A model generated the notes under the pieces. The model had not been told where the DNA came from. It was given only the letters and a program-made list of their open reading frames with translations, and ran no database searches. This document shows, piece by piece, positions 17,393-27,785 of a DNA stretch of 64,000 nt. The translations under genes and the position numbers were made by a program. Every line of letters begins with the position of its first letter. Positions within the stretch are counted from its first letter, which is position 1. The DNA is taken from positions 112,137 through 176,136 of the forward strand of contig WGMD01000026.1 of the NCBI GenBank assembly GCA_016125255.1. The letters are read 5' to 3'. This stretch comes from Planctomycetota bacterium. GTDB lineage: Bacteria > Planctomycetota > Phycisphaerae > Phycisphaerales > Zrk34.

Positions 17393-18985
17393 ATGCGATT
17401 GGAACGGCTTTTCTACTACGGCGTGGTGTTCCTGAGCGGTGCGGCGGTGCTCGTCGTCGAACTCATCAGCGCCCGGCTTCTGAGCCCTTTTTACGGCACG
17501 AGTCTGGCGGTCTGGACCGCGGTCATCAGCGTGACGCTCGCCGATCTGGCGATCGGCTACATCATCGGCGGTTGGCTCGGGGACCGGCTCGTCGCGCATC
17601 AGCGCGGTCTGGTCGGTTTGTCGTGCATCCTCGGCGTCGCCGCCACGGGGTGCGGTCTGACGCCGCTGATTGCTCCGTTCATCATGAGCGCGATGCAGCC
17701 GCTGGGGCTTGTCAGCGGCGTGCTCGTGTCGGCCGCCGTGCTGCTGTCCGCGCCGCTGATGGCGCTGGGCATGGTCGGGCCGTATGTGATTCGCATCTTC
17801 GTGCACCACATTGAGGAAGCCGGGCGCGTCGCAGGACGCATCTTCGCGCTCTCCACCGCCGGCAGCATCCTGGCCGCACTGGCCACGGGCCTGGTGCTGG
17901 CGCCGCTGCTGGGCGTGCGCGCCAGTTACATGCTGACCGCCATCGTGCTCGCCATTCTCGCCGTGATTCCCTTGCCCATGGCCCGACGCTCCTTCGCGCC
18001 CGTCGCCGCCGCGATCGGGGTGCTTGCCCTCACGATCGCGCCGGGCGTGATGACGCTTCGCCGCCCGCTGCCCGTTACGATCAACGACTTCCGCATCGTG
18101 CAAATCGACGATCGCAGCTCTTATGGTCAGATCAAAATCATCGAACATACAACGCCCACGGGTCCGCAGCGATGGCTGCTTTACGACGGCATCTACCAAA
18201 GCGGGATCGACCTGGAGCACGGCGGCTCTTCATTGCCATATGTGCATGTCATCGCGGCGGGATTGAGCGTGCTGCCGCCCGATGCGAAGATCGTCGTCAT
18301 CGGCGCCGGCGGCGGCGTGCTGCCCACGCTCCTTGATCACATGGGTTATCACGTGACGGTCGTCGATATCGATCCGCGCATGGCGCGGATCGCGCGGCAG
18401 TGGTTCGACATGCCCGAGTCCGTCGACTCCGTCGTGGCGGATGGGCGTCAGTACATTCAAAGTCTCCCCGCCGAGTCGGTCGATGCGATCGTGCTCGACG
18501 CCAGTACGGGCGATAGTCAACCGGTGCACCTGCTCACGCGAGAAGCGTTCGAGGCATGCCGCCGCGCATTGCGGCCAACCGGGTTCCTCACGGTCAATCT
18601 GCTGATGTTCACGCAGGGCGAGCGCGGGTTGGCCTACGCGGGGATGATTCAGACGCTCGAAGCCGCCGGATTCGACCCGCAGGCCGTCGGCACAATGAGC
18701 CAGGAGGCGTATCGCAACGTGCTCGTCTTTGCGCACCCGGGCACGGCGGCGTGGAACAAGGCGTTCGGTCGTGCGTCGCTGTTGAAGTTGGGTGTGGAAC
18801 TTGGCGGGATGATTCTGCGCGACTTCTATATCGCGGCGCAGAACCCGATCGAGCCGCGCCCGCTGGAGTTCGTGCCGATCTACACGGATGACTGCTCCGC
18901 CCTCGAATACCTCAATCAGGCATTTGGCCACGGCTTACGGCGGAGCGTGATCCAGCAGGTCTCGCCCGCCGTGATTTTTTATTGA
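17393..18985 (+). CDS. Membrane protein fused to a spermidine synthase-like domain
   Basis: A 530-residue protein. The N-terminal ~220 residues form about seven membrane helices (FYYGVVFLSGAAVLVVELIS, AVWTAVISVTLADLAIG, and so on). The rest is a Rossmann methyltransferase fold of the spermidine synthase family: IVVIGAGGGVLPTLL, VTVVDIDPRMARIARQWF, VVADGRQYIQSLP, DAIVLDASTGDSQPVHLLT. Substrate specificity is unknown; such fusions are common in planctomycetes and need not make spermidine. The start at 17393 is chosen because the upstream codons overlap intergenic DNA. A larger relative lies at 21013-24243. Confidence 0.8.
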   Translation: MRLERLFYYGVVFLSGAAVLVVELISARLLSPFYGTSLAVWTAVISVTLADLAIGYIIGGWLGDRLVAHQRGLVGLSCILGVAATGCGLTPLIAPFIMSAMQPLGLVSGVLVSAAVLLSAPLMALGMVGPYVIRIFVHHIEEAGRVAGRIFALSTAGSILAALATGLVLAPLLGVRASYMLTAIVLAILAVIPLPMARRSFAPVAAAIGVLALTIAPGVMTLRRPLPVTINDFRIVQIDDRSSYGQIKIIEHTTPTGPQRWLLYDGIYQSGIDLEHGGSSLPYVHVIAAGLSVLPPDAKIVVIGAGGGVLPTLLDHMGYHVTVVDIDPRMARIARQWFDMPESVDSVVADGRQYIQSLPAESVDAIVLDASTGDSQPVHLLTREAFEACRRALRPTGFLTVNLLMFTQGERGLAYAGMIQTLEAAGFDPQAVGTMSQEAYRNVLVFAHPGTAAWNKAFGRASLLKLGVELGGMILRDFYIAAQNPIEPRPLEFVPIYTDDCSALEYLNQAFGHGLRRSVIQQVSPAVIFY

Positions 18986-19990
18986 TGTACTACGATGGGG
19001 CGCGTCAGCGGCCCTGCGGGCGCCGCCGGGAACCAGATCGGTACAGTTGTCGGTGTCGCACCCCAAAGTCCAAGACACTGCTGATGCACCCGATTTTCCT
19101 GTTGCATCGGCACTTATAAAAACATCACAACGACCCCCTCTGGTGGCACGCCGCTTGCTTTGTGCGTTTCATCCCATCGTTTGTCCTGAAGCGGTGCGGG
19201 TGACCAGTTGTGCTTCCCTCCGCGGGAAGTGTGCTGCGGCGAATGGGCTTCCGCTGACAGCATGTCGGGAGTGGCTTGATTCTCCCAGTGTATGGAACTT
19301 TGCGCGATGCGGAATGCATCCGACGCAGTGATCGATTTTCCGCCATCCGGCTCGACGGTCTGATTGCGGATTGACATCCGAACGTGCGGCGATGGCCGTG
19401 CCGTGTGGGCGCGGGCGAGTCGTCGCGGGCATGCTGGATCATTGCACGAAACACATGGTGCGATTCCCGACATGTCGATTGCATGCATCGCACATCAACG
19501 GCGCGCGTCCACGGCGCGCGGCATTGATGTTGATACCTGTTCGGCCCCGACGGGCCGGTCGGGACTTGAATCGAGTTCAAACTTGAGGCGACAGGGCCCA
19601 TGCCCGCCGCCTGAGGTTGAATCGTGATTGGACGGACTGCGCCGTAACGGAGCCGTGTGCTCCCGGCCGGCGCGACAAGCATCGCCGGACTCGTGCTCGA
19701 CGCCGTGCTGCGAACATCTTCGCACTCCGCTTCGGGCCCGATGAAGCCGAGTCAATGCAAACATGGATCGGCGCGCGAAGCCCAAACAAGCGCGTCGATT
19801 CCATGTGACGTTCGCGACGCCCCGCGGCGCCGCGCGAAAACTGGTCAACCGTGCTGCGTTCAGGAGACTCCTCCATGAATTGACAAGCCAGGTGCCGACT
19901 CGCGGTTGTCTCTTGTCCTGTGTGGGGGCATGGAGGTCAATGTCGCGTTGCAGTCGTATACAACCGCATCGAATTCACAAGGAGATATCG
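18986..19990. other. 1 kb gene-free stretch before the second PEP-CTERM gene
   Basis: No frame in this stretch resembles a protein. It contains short GC-rich hairpins (for example around 19215-19232 and 19543-19563) and ends with the ribosome-binding site AAGGAGAT at 19979-19986. It may hold a long leader or a decayed gene; I see no recognisable RNA family. Confidence 0.4.
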
Positions 19991-21016
19991 ATGTTGAAGA
20001 TGGGTTCAATCGTGACGGCGCTGTTCGTCGTCGGGGTCACGGGATGGTTCAGTAGTGCTCGCGCCGCCACGGTCGACGGGCAGGTCACCGCTTCGGACGG
20101 ATACACCGAAGTCTTCAGCGTGACGTGGACCATTTCGGGCATGATGGGGGAAAACCTGGGAACCATCGTCGGCGGAACGCTCTGGCAGCAGCGCAACGCC
20201 GACGGCAAGCTCACCAACTTCGCCATCCGTCTGCCCAAGGGCTACGTCGACAACAGCTACGGCGTGAACACCGTCGGCACCTACGGCGGCATGGGCGGCG
20301 GGACGCATACCTTTGATGACCTGCTCGGGTCCGACCATGTCGTCTTCGACATCGTCGATATGAACGACAACGTCGTGCTGGAGTTCACCGCCGACTACAT
20401 CGCCGCGATTCTCAACAGCGCTTCCAGCGGTATGGACGGCATGGATGGCATGGACGGCATGGGCGGAACGACGACGGCCGATGCGTACAAGTCCGCCGGC
20501 GTTCTGAACAATGGTGAAGACCATCCCACCGGCGGCGTGATCGACGACAAGGCCGACGGCGACAAGGTCGCGGCGACAAGCACGCTGGCCATGCAGGTGC
20601 CGCTGGTGGCGTCGTCGCTGGAGCACAATCTGGCGGTGTACGGATTTAACGCGGGCGGACTCGATCTGCTTCAGGACTCGCCGCCCGTGCTCGTGGACAT
20701 CAACAATGAGCCGATTCTCGACGCCTTCGGCAACTACCAGATCGACGGCGACGCGGCGACCAAAGCGTTCTGGGCGAACTGGGAATTCGCGGTGATTTAC
20801 GAAGTGCAGATCGATCCGAGCAAGTTCACCGGCGGGATGCCCATCAACGCGCTGCCCGTCGACAGCCATGCTTCACCGGCCAAGACCGAGGGCTCATTGA
20901 CGGATCCGATTCCCACGCCGATTCCGACGACCGTGCCTGAGCCGACGTCACTTGCGCTGCTGGGCCTGTCCGCATGGGCGCTGCCGCGGCGTCGTCGCGC
21001 CCGCCGCGCCGCTTAA
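19991..21016 (+). CDS. PEP-CTERM protein with Met-Asp-Gly repeat
   Basis: A 341-residue exported protein from ATG 19991, which follows an ideal AAGGAGAT. Signal peptide: SIVTALFVVGVTGWFSSARA. The soluble part contains TVDGQVTASDGYTEVFSVTW, a tandem MDGMDGMDGMGG stretch that may bind metal, and HPTGGVIDDKADGDKV. The C-terminus is VPEPTSLALLGLSAWALP plus RRRRARRAA, a typical PEP-CTERM anchor. The function is unknown. Its stop overlaps the end of the convergent gene at 21013 by four bases. Confidence 0.8.
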   Translation: MLKMGSIVTALFVVGVTGWFSSARAATVDGQVTASDGYTEVFSVTWTISGMMGENLGTIVGGTLWQQRNADGKLTNFAIRLPKGYVDNSYGVNTVGTYGGMGGGTHTFDDLLGSDHVVFDIVDMNDNVVLEFTADYIAAILNSASSGMDGMDGMDGMGGTTTADAYKSAGVLNNGEDHPTGGVIDDKADGDKVAATSTLAMQVPLVASSLEHNLAVYGFNAGGLDLLQDSPPVLVDINNEPILDAFGNYQIDGDAATKAFWANWEFAVIYEVQIDPSKFTGGMPINALPVDSHASPAKTEGSLTDPIPTPIPTTVPEPTSLALLGLSAWALPRRRRARRAA

Positions 21017-24000
21017 GGCGCGGTCGCCTTCGAGCGTTCATAGCGGGCGATCCGCGCATGAAGCTCGGCGGCAAGTTCCGATTGTCCTGAACCGCGGGCC
21101 AGATCGTACGCCCGGAGCGCCACCCGGAGCGCCGCGTCGATCTGGCCCGCGGCTTCATGCGCCTCCGCCAGCGTGTCCAGGTACGCCGCATTGCGCTGAC
21201 CCGTCAGTTCGCACGCACGCTCGGCCATCGTGACCGCCTCCGCCGGCGTCCCCAACTCCGGCTTGCCGGCCGTCGCGAGGATCCAGGCAAGATTGTTCAA
21301 TGCCTGATCGAGCGTCTTGTCCAGCGCGATCGCCCGACGGTAATGGCGCACCGCCTCGTCGACCCGCCCGAGCTTCGCGAGCAGTTTCGCCAGATTGTGA
21401 TGCGCCAGCACGTGATCGGGCTCGATGCGCAGCACCTGCGCGTATTCCGCCGCCGCCTGTTCGTTCGCCCCGGCGTCGCGCAGCAGCGAGGCGAGATTGA
21501 AGTGATCGATCGCGCTATCGGTCAGCACCTTGACGATCTGCGCATTGAACGCGATCGCCTCGCGCATGCGTCCCGCCTCGACCATCTTGGTCGTCGCCTG
21601 CCGAAGCCGCGCAACCGCCACCATGATCCACGGATCATGCGGATTGAGCGCCGCCGCCTGCCGGAGCATGTCCATCGCCCGGTCAAGCTGATTCCGCTCA
21701 AAGGCGAGCGTCACGCCGTGCGTGAGTATCCGCGCCTCGATGTACCGGCGACTCCGGGCCTTGATCTCCGCCAGCTTCGCCTCCCCGGCTTGATCGTCCG
21801 TCAGAAACGCCATGTCCGTCGTCCGGGCGTCGAGCAGCGCGTGGACCAGGTCGCGCGGATCCTTCCGTGTGAACTCCGTGCGCGGCGCGGAGAACTCCAG
21901 CAGCGCATTGTCATCGGTATGCATCGGCGCCTCGCCGGCGAAACGCATCGCCCCGTCGCGCTCGGTGACCAGGTTGCCGAGCAGGTCGGCCACGGACTCG
22001 ATATGCAGGATCTTCATGTCGGCCGCGAGCCGAGGATCGGCGATCCGTCCGGCGAGCAGGGATTCGTCGACGCGCATCGGTCCGCGCGAACCGACGAGCA
22101 TGAACTCCGTGAACCCGGTCGCGGACCAGATTGTCATGTCGTCGAATGTTCGGCCAAAGGACTGCACGACCGAACGGAACACGTCCTTGTCCACCGACGA
22201 CGCCTTGAGCCAGACGCACATCATGCCCCGATCGTTGAGTCGGTCGTAGCAGTTCTGGAAGAACTCGCGTGTGAACAGGTCCGCCACGCCGGCCGTCGCC
22301 GGGTCCGACGGCTGGGAAATGATGATGTCGTACTTTCGGTCGGTGAGCGAAAGGTAATTGCGCCCGTCCGTGATGATCAGCCGCAGGCGCGGATCGTCGA
22401 GCACATGGCGATTGACGTCTTCAAAGAGCCGCGTGGCGTCGATGACGGACTCGGAAAGCTCGACGCAGTCGAGCGAGCGGACATCGTGTCGCGCCGCGGC
22501 GTCGAGCGTCACGCCGCTGGCGAGACCGATCTCCAGCACGTCGCGCGGATCGGGATGGAGCAGCAGCGGGATATGCGCCAGCAGCCGCTGCTGCGCCTCG
22601 CCGCCGCGCGATTTGGCTTCGACCCGCCCGTTCGTCAGAAGCGACAGCACGCCCGAAGCGTCGCGATTGACGGCCACCGTCGACGTCAGCCCCTCGTGAT
22701 AGAAGATCGTCTGCTCCGATGAAACGATCTTCTGCAGCGCCGCATGCGACCGGGCCGCGTTGGCGTCGAGCCACACCGCCTGTACGAACGGCCCGAAGCT
22801 CATCTTCGCCGCATCCCACCGCGGAATGACCGTCATCGCGAGCAAAAATCCCGCCGCCGTCAGACCGCTGACCATCAGGCGCCGACGGGCCGCCGCAGCG
22901 GACGATGCGAGCAGGTAAGCACAACCGATGAGCACGCTCAGCGACACGGCGGCAAAGATCGTGTACTGGATGCCCAGCCAGGGAATGAGCATGAATCCGC
23001 CCAGAAACGAGCCGATGATCGTGCCGATCGTATTGGATCCATAGACCGCGCCGACGGAGCGGCCGACAGCGTTGGACCACTGAGCGTAGGTCCGCGTCAC
23101 CAATGGAAACGCCGCGCCCATCAGCAGCGTCGGCGCCAGCATCACGCTCAGCACCAGACCCCACTCCGCCGCCTGAAGCACCCAGAACGAGCGGCCCAGC
23201 TCCGAGATCATCCCCGTCACGAAAAACGGCAACGTCCCCAGCAGCGGCACGACCAGCAGACTCGTCCCGCCGATCGCCATCTGGATCGCCGCCAGCACCC
23301 GCATCGGATGACGCACACGATCCACGAAACGCGCGCAGATCATCGACCCCAGCGCCAGCCCGAGCACGAAGGCCATCAGAATCAGACTGAACCCGTACAC
23401 GCTCGAGCCGATCATCAGCGTCAGCACGCGTGTCCACGCCACCTCGTACAACATCGCCGCCAGCCCGGACAGCGCATACCCGATGAGCAGCACGGTGACG
23501 GCGCGCCGGCTCAGTCGATCGGCGGCGTCGGTCGTTGAAGCGCTGCCGGCCTCCAGTTCATCCGCCGGCGGCGGTTCGTCGACGGCGCCGAGGCGGGCGT
23601 GCATAAACAGGCCCGCGGCACAGATGAGCAGGTTCACAGCGGCGGCGACGCAGATCGTTCGCCAGAGTCCGACGGCGGGGATAAGCCACATGCCCGCCAG
23701 CGCCGTGCCGACCACCGCGCCGAGCGTGTTGAACGCATAAAGTCGTCCTGCGGATCGGCCGGTCTGATCGACGGAGCGGACGAACCAGCGTGTGAGCACG
23801 GGCAGTGTGGCGCCCATCATCGTGGCGGGCACGATCAGGATCGCCGTGCAAAGCAGGAAGCGCACGATCGTCAATCCGGTCTGCGAGCCGTAGGTCACGG
23901 CGTACGCGGCGCGGTAGATGGGACCGACGGCGTGAATGAGCCAGGGCAGCATCAGACAATAGATGCCGACGACGCCTTCGATGAGGGCGAAGACGCGCAG

Positions 24001-24243
24001 CGGGTCACGCCGACGATCGATGATGCGTCCGCCGAGGTAGCTGCCCGCCGCCAGCCCGGCCATGAAGACGCACAGAACCGTGGCGATCGAGTACGTCGTG
24101 TTACCCATCACCAGTCGCAGCAGCCGGGTCCATGCCACTTCGTGCATGAGTCCCGCCGCACCGGACAGCAAAAACACCGCCAGCACCGCGCGCCGCGTCC
24201 AGGTCATCCGATAATCATTCCGTTCCGACATGACATCGCCCAC
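21013..24243 (-). CDS. Large fusion: two membrane modules, spermidine synthase-like domain, TPR repeats
   Basis: A 1076-residue protein. Residues ~15-215 and ~240-470 are two similar membrane modules (FLLSGAAGLMHEVAWTRLL and YALSGLAAMLYEVAWTRVL show the duplicated start). Residues ~500-770 form a spermidine synthase-like Rossmann domain (DVLEIGLASGVTLDAA, LDCVELSESVIDATRLF, LIITDGRNYLSL). The C-terminus has tetratricopeptide repeats (~910-1010: DHFNLASLLRDAGANEQAA, HHNLAKLLAKLGRVDEA). It is likely an inner-membrane enzyme with a protein-binding tail. The substrate is unknown. ATG 24243 is used; ATG 24231 is also possible. Confidence 0.8.
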   Translation of the reverse strand: MGDVMSERNDYRMTWTRRAVLAVFLLSGAAGLMHEVAWTRLLRLVMGNTTYSIATVLCVFMAGLAAGSYLGGRIIDRRRDPLRVFALIEGVVGIYCLMLPWLIHAVGPIYRAAYAVTYGSQTGLTIVRFLLCTAILIVPATMMGATLPVLTRWFVRSVDQTGRSAGRLYAFNTLGAVVGTALAGMWLIPAVGLWRTICVAAAVNLLICAAGLFMHARLGAVDEPPPADELEAGSASTTDAADRLSRRAVTVLLIGYALSGLAAMLYEVAWTRVLTLMIGSSVYGFSLILMAFVLGLALGSMICARFVDRVRHPMRVLAAIQMAIGGTSLLVVPLLGTLPFFVTGMISELGRSFWVLQAAEWGLVLSVMLAPTLLMGAAFPLVTRTYAQWSNAVGRSVGAVYGSNTIGTIIGSFLGGFMLIPWLGIQYTIFAAVSLSVLIGCAYLLASSAAAARRRLMVSGLTAAGFLLAMTVIPRWDAAKMSFGPFVQAVWLDANAARSHAALQKIVSSEQTIFYHEGLTSTVAVNRDASGVLSLLTNGRVEAKSRGGEAQQRLLAHIPLLLHPDPRDVLEIGLASGVTLDAAARHDVRSLDCVELSESVIDATRLFEDVNRHVLDDPRLRLIITDGRNYLSLTDRKYDIIISQPSDPATAGVADLFTREFFQNCYDRLNDRGMMCVWLKASSVDKDVFRSVVQSFGRTFDDMTIWSATGFTEFMLVGSRGPMRVDESLLAGRIADPRLAADMKILHIESVADLLGNLVTERDGAMRFAGEAPMHTDDNALLEFSAPRTEFTRKDPRDLVHALLDARTTDMAFLTDDQAGEAKLAEIKARSRRYIEARILTHGVTLAFERNQLDRAMDMLRQAAALNPHDPWIMVAVARLRQATTKMVEAGRMREAIAFNAQIVKVLTDSAIDHFNLASLLRDAGANEQAAAEYAQVLRIEPDHVLAHHNLAKLLAKLGRVDEAVRHYRRAIALDKTLDQALNNLAWILATAGKPELGTPAEAVTMAERACELTGQRNAAYLDTLAEAHEAAGQIDAALRVALRAYDLARGSGQSELAAELHARIARYERSKATAP

Positions 24244-24475
24244 AACAGTCCCATACGGATCTCAACTCTCGTCGGGTTCACATCATATCATCGAACCACA
24301 ATTCGCCCCCCATAAGCGCCTGAAATGATTTGGATTGATATCAATGCACGATACCCTGGCCCCGAAATGGTTCAATGAATATGAAAATGTCCGGATCGCG
24401 CGATGGCACCAGACGCGAGCGCTCTACGTCGCCGTCAACGCTTTAATGAAGCCTCGTCGGTGATGACGAGGAAAG

Positions 24476-25180
24476 GCGGACAGCGGCAAGGACATTGAAG
24501 TCTTCAGCGCGGAAGATCTGGCGGCGATCTATGACGATCCCGAACCGGGGATGGCTGACACCTGGCGTCTGCTGACGCAGACGTGCCTGCGGGTGGGCGA
24601 GTTCATCTGGCTCCGCAAGGAGGATGTCATCCATGATCCTGCCGGCAGGGCTATGGCGCTGAACATCTGCAAGAAGGTCTGCCCGTTCACGCAGCAGTTC
24701 TGGCAACCCAAGCACGGCCGCGAACGGATCGTTCCGATCACTGGCGAAGCGGCGGCCATCGTGATGCGGGCACTGGCGACGTCCCGCGGACCGTGGCTCT
24801 TCGAGCCGGCCGATTCCCCGTAGTCCGGTTCGGCTCAATGGACGTACGGCCGACTGCTGCGTCGGCTTCATGTGCGGCTCGACGCCGCTGGCATCGCCCG
24901 GACGGGACCGCATCGGTTCCGCCACACCGGCGCGACGCTTCTGGCCAACGATGCGAACATCCCCATCGCCCAGCTCAAGGAGTTCCTCGGTCACAAGGAC
25001 CTGAAGATCACCCAGCGCTATCTGCATCCGCGCCCCGAGCATATTCAGCAGACCATCAGCCGCGTCGACTTCACCCGTCTCACCCGGAACAACCCCCTGC
25101 CCCCGGAAACCCCGGAAACCCCGGAAACCCCGCAAGCCCCGGAGCCCCCGGAAGCGATGAAGGCAGGAGCGGCGTCATGA
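24476..25180 (+). pseudogene. Tyrosine integrase remnant: truncated, with in-frame TAG
   Basis: Starts abruptly at SGKDIEVFSAEDL, equivalent to about residue 197 of the intact integrase at 12877, so the N-terminal half is gone. It reads CLRVGE, then LFEPADSP, a TAG at 24821-24823, and continues in the same frame as SGSAQWTYGRLLRRLH, then HRFRHTGATLL, GHKDLKITQRYLHP. The stop occupies one residue position of the alignment with no change in length. The end is a repeated Pro-Glu-Thr stretch. Confidence 0.85.
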
Positions 25181-25254
25181 GTCCGCAGCAGTGCATCATT
25201 GATGCAGCTCACCGACGCAGGCGCCTCGGCGTCTTGCACCCCCCGTTCGCTTCA

Positions 25255-25385
25255 CCACGGAGCACCCCACAAAACAGTCAACTTCCAGACAACCTGGAAA
25301 TTCACACTGGCGGCCTCGCAGCATAACCTTGCGCTCGAAAGGAGCTTGCAAATGTGTCACGCAGATGAAAGTAAAAAGCCCACGG
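25255..25385 (+). repeat. Remnant of the integrase-recombinase junction and recombinase start
   Basis: Matches 14215-14360: GGAGCACC, the TTCCAG hairpin, the GCTCGAAAGGAGCTT leader and an ATG at 25352 followed by MCHADESKKPTA, corresponding to MKQVNERKKPTA. Homology stops at about 25385, inside the sod terminator. It marks where a third unit was lost. Confidence 0.75.
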
Positions 25386-25402
25386 CTTCAAACCGTGGGC
25401 TT
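25376..25402 (-). terminator. Intrinsic terminator of the superoxide dismutase gene
   Basis: AAGCCCACGG/CCGTGGGCTT stem (25376-25385 and 25393-25402), followed on the minus strand by TTTTT. The distal arm is the conserved GCCCACGG of the recombinase remnant, so the terminator straddles the mobile-element scar. Confidence 0.75.
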
Positions 25403-25431
25403 CGTGGTTTTGAACTTTCACTTCCGGGGGT

Positions 25432-26055
25432 TCAGCCCTTGGCTTTCTTGTAGTTTTCCGCGACCTGCTCCCAGTTGACGACGTTCCAGAACGCGGCGAT
25501 GTAGTCGGGGCGGCGATTCTGGTAGTTGAGGTAGTAGGCGTGCTCCCAGACGTCCAGGCCGAGGATGGGCTTGCCTTCGCAGCCGGCGACGGCGGCGCCC
25601 ATGCGCGGATTGTCCTGATTGGCGGTCGAGCAGACGGCGAGCTTGCCATCCTTGACGACGAGCCACGCCCAACCGGACCCGAAGCGCGTCGCGGCGGCGT
25701 TGGCGAACGCCTCCTTGAACTTCTCGAAGCCGCCCAGTTCCGTGTCGATCGCCTTGGCCAGGTCGCCGGTCGGTTGACTGCCGCCGCCCTTTTTCATGAC
25801 CTTCCAGAACAGCGAATGATTGGCATGCCCGCCGCCGTTGTTGCGCACCGCGCCGCGCTTGGCTTCGGGAATCTTTGACAGATCGCTGATCAGCTCATTG
25901 ATGCAGTCGGGCACGGTCATGCCCTCCAGCGCCTTGTTGACGTTGTTGACGTAGGCGGCATGGTGCTTGTCGTGGTGAATCTCCATGGTGCGCGCATCAA
26001 TATGCGGCTCCAGCGCGTCCTTGGGATACGGAAGATCGGGTAGTGTGTATGCCAT
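25432..26055 (-). CDS. sodA: Superoxide dismutase (Mn/Fe family)
   Basis: A 207-residue enzyme that converts superoxide to oxygen and hydrogen peroxide in the cytoplasm. Metal ligands are visible: His27 ([11 protein letters not shown]), His80 ([11 protein letters not shown]), and Asp/His in [11 protein letters not shown]. The Gly in GGGHANH and the Gln in TANQDNP are typical of the manganese type, though metal choice cannot be proven from sequence. The start at 26055 follows AGGAG; the longer frame to 26121 lacks support. It lies 62 bases after cobA-hemD on the same strand. Confidence 0.92.
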   Translation of the reverse strand: MAYTLPDLPYPKDALEPHIDARTMEIHHDKHHAAYVNNVNKALEGMTVPDCINELISDLSKIPEAKRGAVRNNGGGHANHSLFWKVMKKGGGSQPTGDLAKAIDTELGGFEKFKEAFANAAATRFGSGWAWLVVKDGKLAVCSTANQDNPRMGAAVAGCEGKPILGLDVWEHAYYLNYQNRRPDYIAAFWNVVNWEQVAENYKKAKG

Positions 26056-26117
26056 GATCGAACTCCTTTGTTGATAAAGGGAATGTTTACTCACCCTAAG
26101 TGAGTCCGGTAAAGCGG

Positions 26118-27683
26118 TCAAGTTGCGGCGGCGACGATGGCGGCGATCAGGCCGTCGATGTTGTACGTCGTCGCTTCGATGTGCACATCAAGCCCGAGGT
26201 TACGTGCGGTCTGCGAAGTGATCGGGCCGATGCTTGCAATTTTTACAAATTCGAGAATTTCACGATCTTTCCCGAGTAATTCCACGAAGTTGCTTGCGGT
26301 CGAGCTGCTGGTGAACGTCACGTAGTCGACTTTCTTTTCGCGCAGCGCTTCGATCACCTCGTCCGGCAGCGCCGCGGACGTCTTCGTTTCGTAGATCGAC
26401 ACATCATCGACGCTCGCCCCCGCATCGGCGAGCTTCTGCGCCAGCACCGGCCGCGCGATGTCCGCCCGCAACATCAGGATGCGCTCCCCGGCGACCGGGC
26501 CCTGCGCGATCAGGTCGGCGGCGAGCGACTCGGCGACGAACTGGGTCGGCACCAGGTCCGGGCGAAGTCCCATCGCGCGCATCGCGGCGGCGGTGGCGTC
26601 GCCGATGACGGCGATCTTCACGCCCGCCAGATGCCGCGCATCGAGGGTCAGATGATCGAGCCGCTCGCGCAGCGCCGCCACGCCGTTGACGCTCGTGAGA
26701 ATCAGCCAGTCATAGTCGTTGAGATGACGAATGACGCTGTCGATCGGCGACCAATCAGCGGGGGGCACGATCTCGATCGTCGGTGCTTCGAGCACGCCGG
26801 CGCCGAGGGCTTCGAGCTTCATGCGCAGCTCCGACGCCTGATGACGCGTGCGCGTGATGAGCACGGTTTTGCCGAAAAGCGGGCGCTGCTCGAACCATCG
26901 CAATGCGCCATCGGGGTCGACCGCGACGACGGGGCCGATGATGATGATCGCCGGGGCGCCAAGGCCCGCCGCTTCGACTTCGGCGGCGAGTTGGTCGAGT
27001 GTGGTGCGAAGCGAGCGCTGATGCGGATGCGTGCCCCATTGGACGACGCCGGCGGGCGTCTGAGGTGACACGCCCCGGCTCGTCAACGCATCGACGATGA
27101 TGCCGAGCCGGCCCATGCCCATGTAAAAGCACAGCGTCCCGCCGGTCTGCGCGAGTTTCGCCAAGCCGTCATAGTCGATCTGCGTTTCGGGCTTGGTGGG
27201 GTCTTCGTGACCGGTGATGAACGTCACGGTCGTGGCGACCTGTCGATGGGTCACGGGGATCCCGGCGTAGGCGGGGCCGGCCATGGCGGCGGTGATGCCC
27301 GGCACCATCTCGACGCGCACGCCGCGCTCGTAGAGATACATCGCCTCCTCCGACCCGCGTCCGAACACGTAGGGGTCGCCCCCCTTGAGCCGCACGACGG
27401 TCTTGCCGGCGAGGGCCTTCGCAGCGAGCAGGGCGTTGGTCTCGTCCTGCGTGAGCTTATGGGACTTGGCCCGCTTGCCTGCGTCGATGAACTCGACATC
27501 CGGCCGGGCCTGCGCGAGGAGCACGGGATTGGCCAGTGCATCAAAAACGATGACATCCGCCGTGCGGATCAACTCGGCGGCCCGGACGGTCAATAACCCC
27601 GGATCGCCCGGGCCGGCGCCGACGAGGTAGACGATGCCGCGGTTTTGGGCAGGTGATTTCGATGGGTGGGACGGTTGACTCAT
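26118..27683 (-). CDS. cobA-hemD: Fused uroporphyrinogen-III methyltransferase and synthase
   Basis: A 521-residue bifunctional enzyme. Residues ~16-265 are the SAM-dependent methyltransferase ([57 protein letters not shown]) that makes precorrin-2. Residues ~272-521 are uroporphyrinogen-III synthase ([49 protein letters not shown]). It works at the branch of haem, sirohaem and cobalamin synthesis. This fusion order is common in many bacteria. It is upstream of sod and may be co-transcribed with it. Confidence 0.93.
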   Translation of the reverse strand: MSQPSHPSKSPAQNRGIVYLVGAGPGDPGLLTVRAAELIRTADVIVFDALANPVLLAQARPDVEFIDAGKRAKSHKLTQDETNALLAAKALAGKTVVRLKGGDPYVFGRGSEEAMYLYERGVRVEMVPGITAAMAGPAYAGIPVTHRQVATTVTFITGHEDPTKPETQIDYDGLAKLAQTGGTLCFYMGMGRLGIIVDALTSRGVSPQTPAGVVQWGTHPHQRSLRTTLDQLAAEVEAAGLGAPAIIIIGPVVAVDPDGALRWFEQRPLFGKTVLITRTRHQASELRMKLEALGAGVLEAPTIEIVPPADWSPIDSVIRHLNDYDWLILTSVNGVAALRERLDHLTLDARHLAGVKIAVIGDATAAAMRAMGLRPDLVPTQFVAESLAADLIAQGPVAGERILMLRADIARPVLAQKLADAGASVDDVSIYETKTSAALPDEVIEALREKKVDYVTFTSSSTASNFVELLGKDREILEFVKIASIGPITSQTARNLGLDVHIEATTYNIDGLIAAIVAAAT

Positions 27684-27785
27684 TATTTTTCGCGCCGGGT
27701 GTTAAGGCAGGTTAACTGTGCCGGTTGTTCGGTCGATGGTGACTGTGAGACCGGAGCACACCGCTCCGTCAGGTGAGGCATCCAT

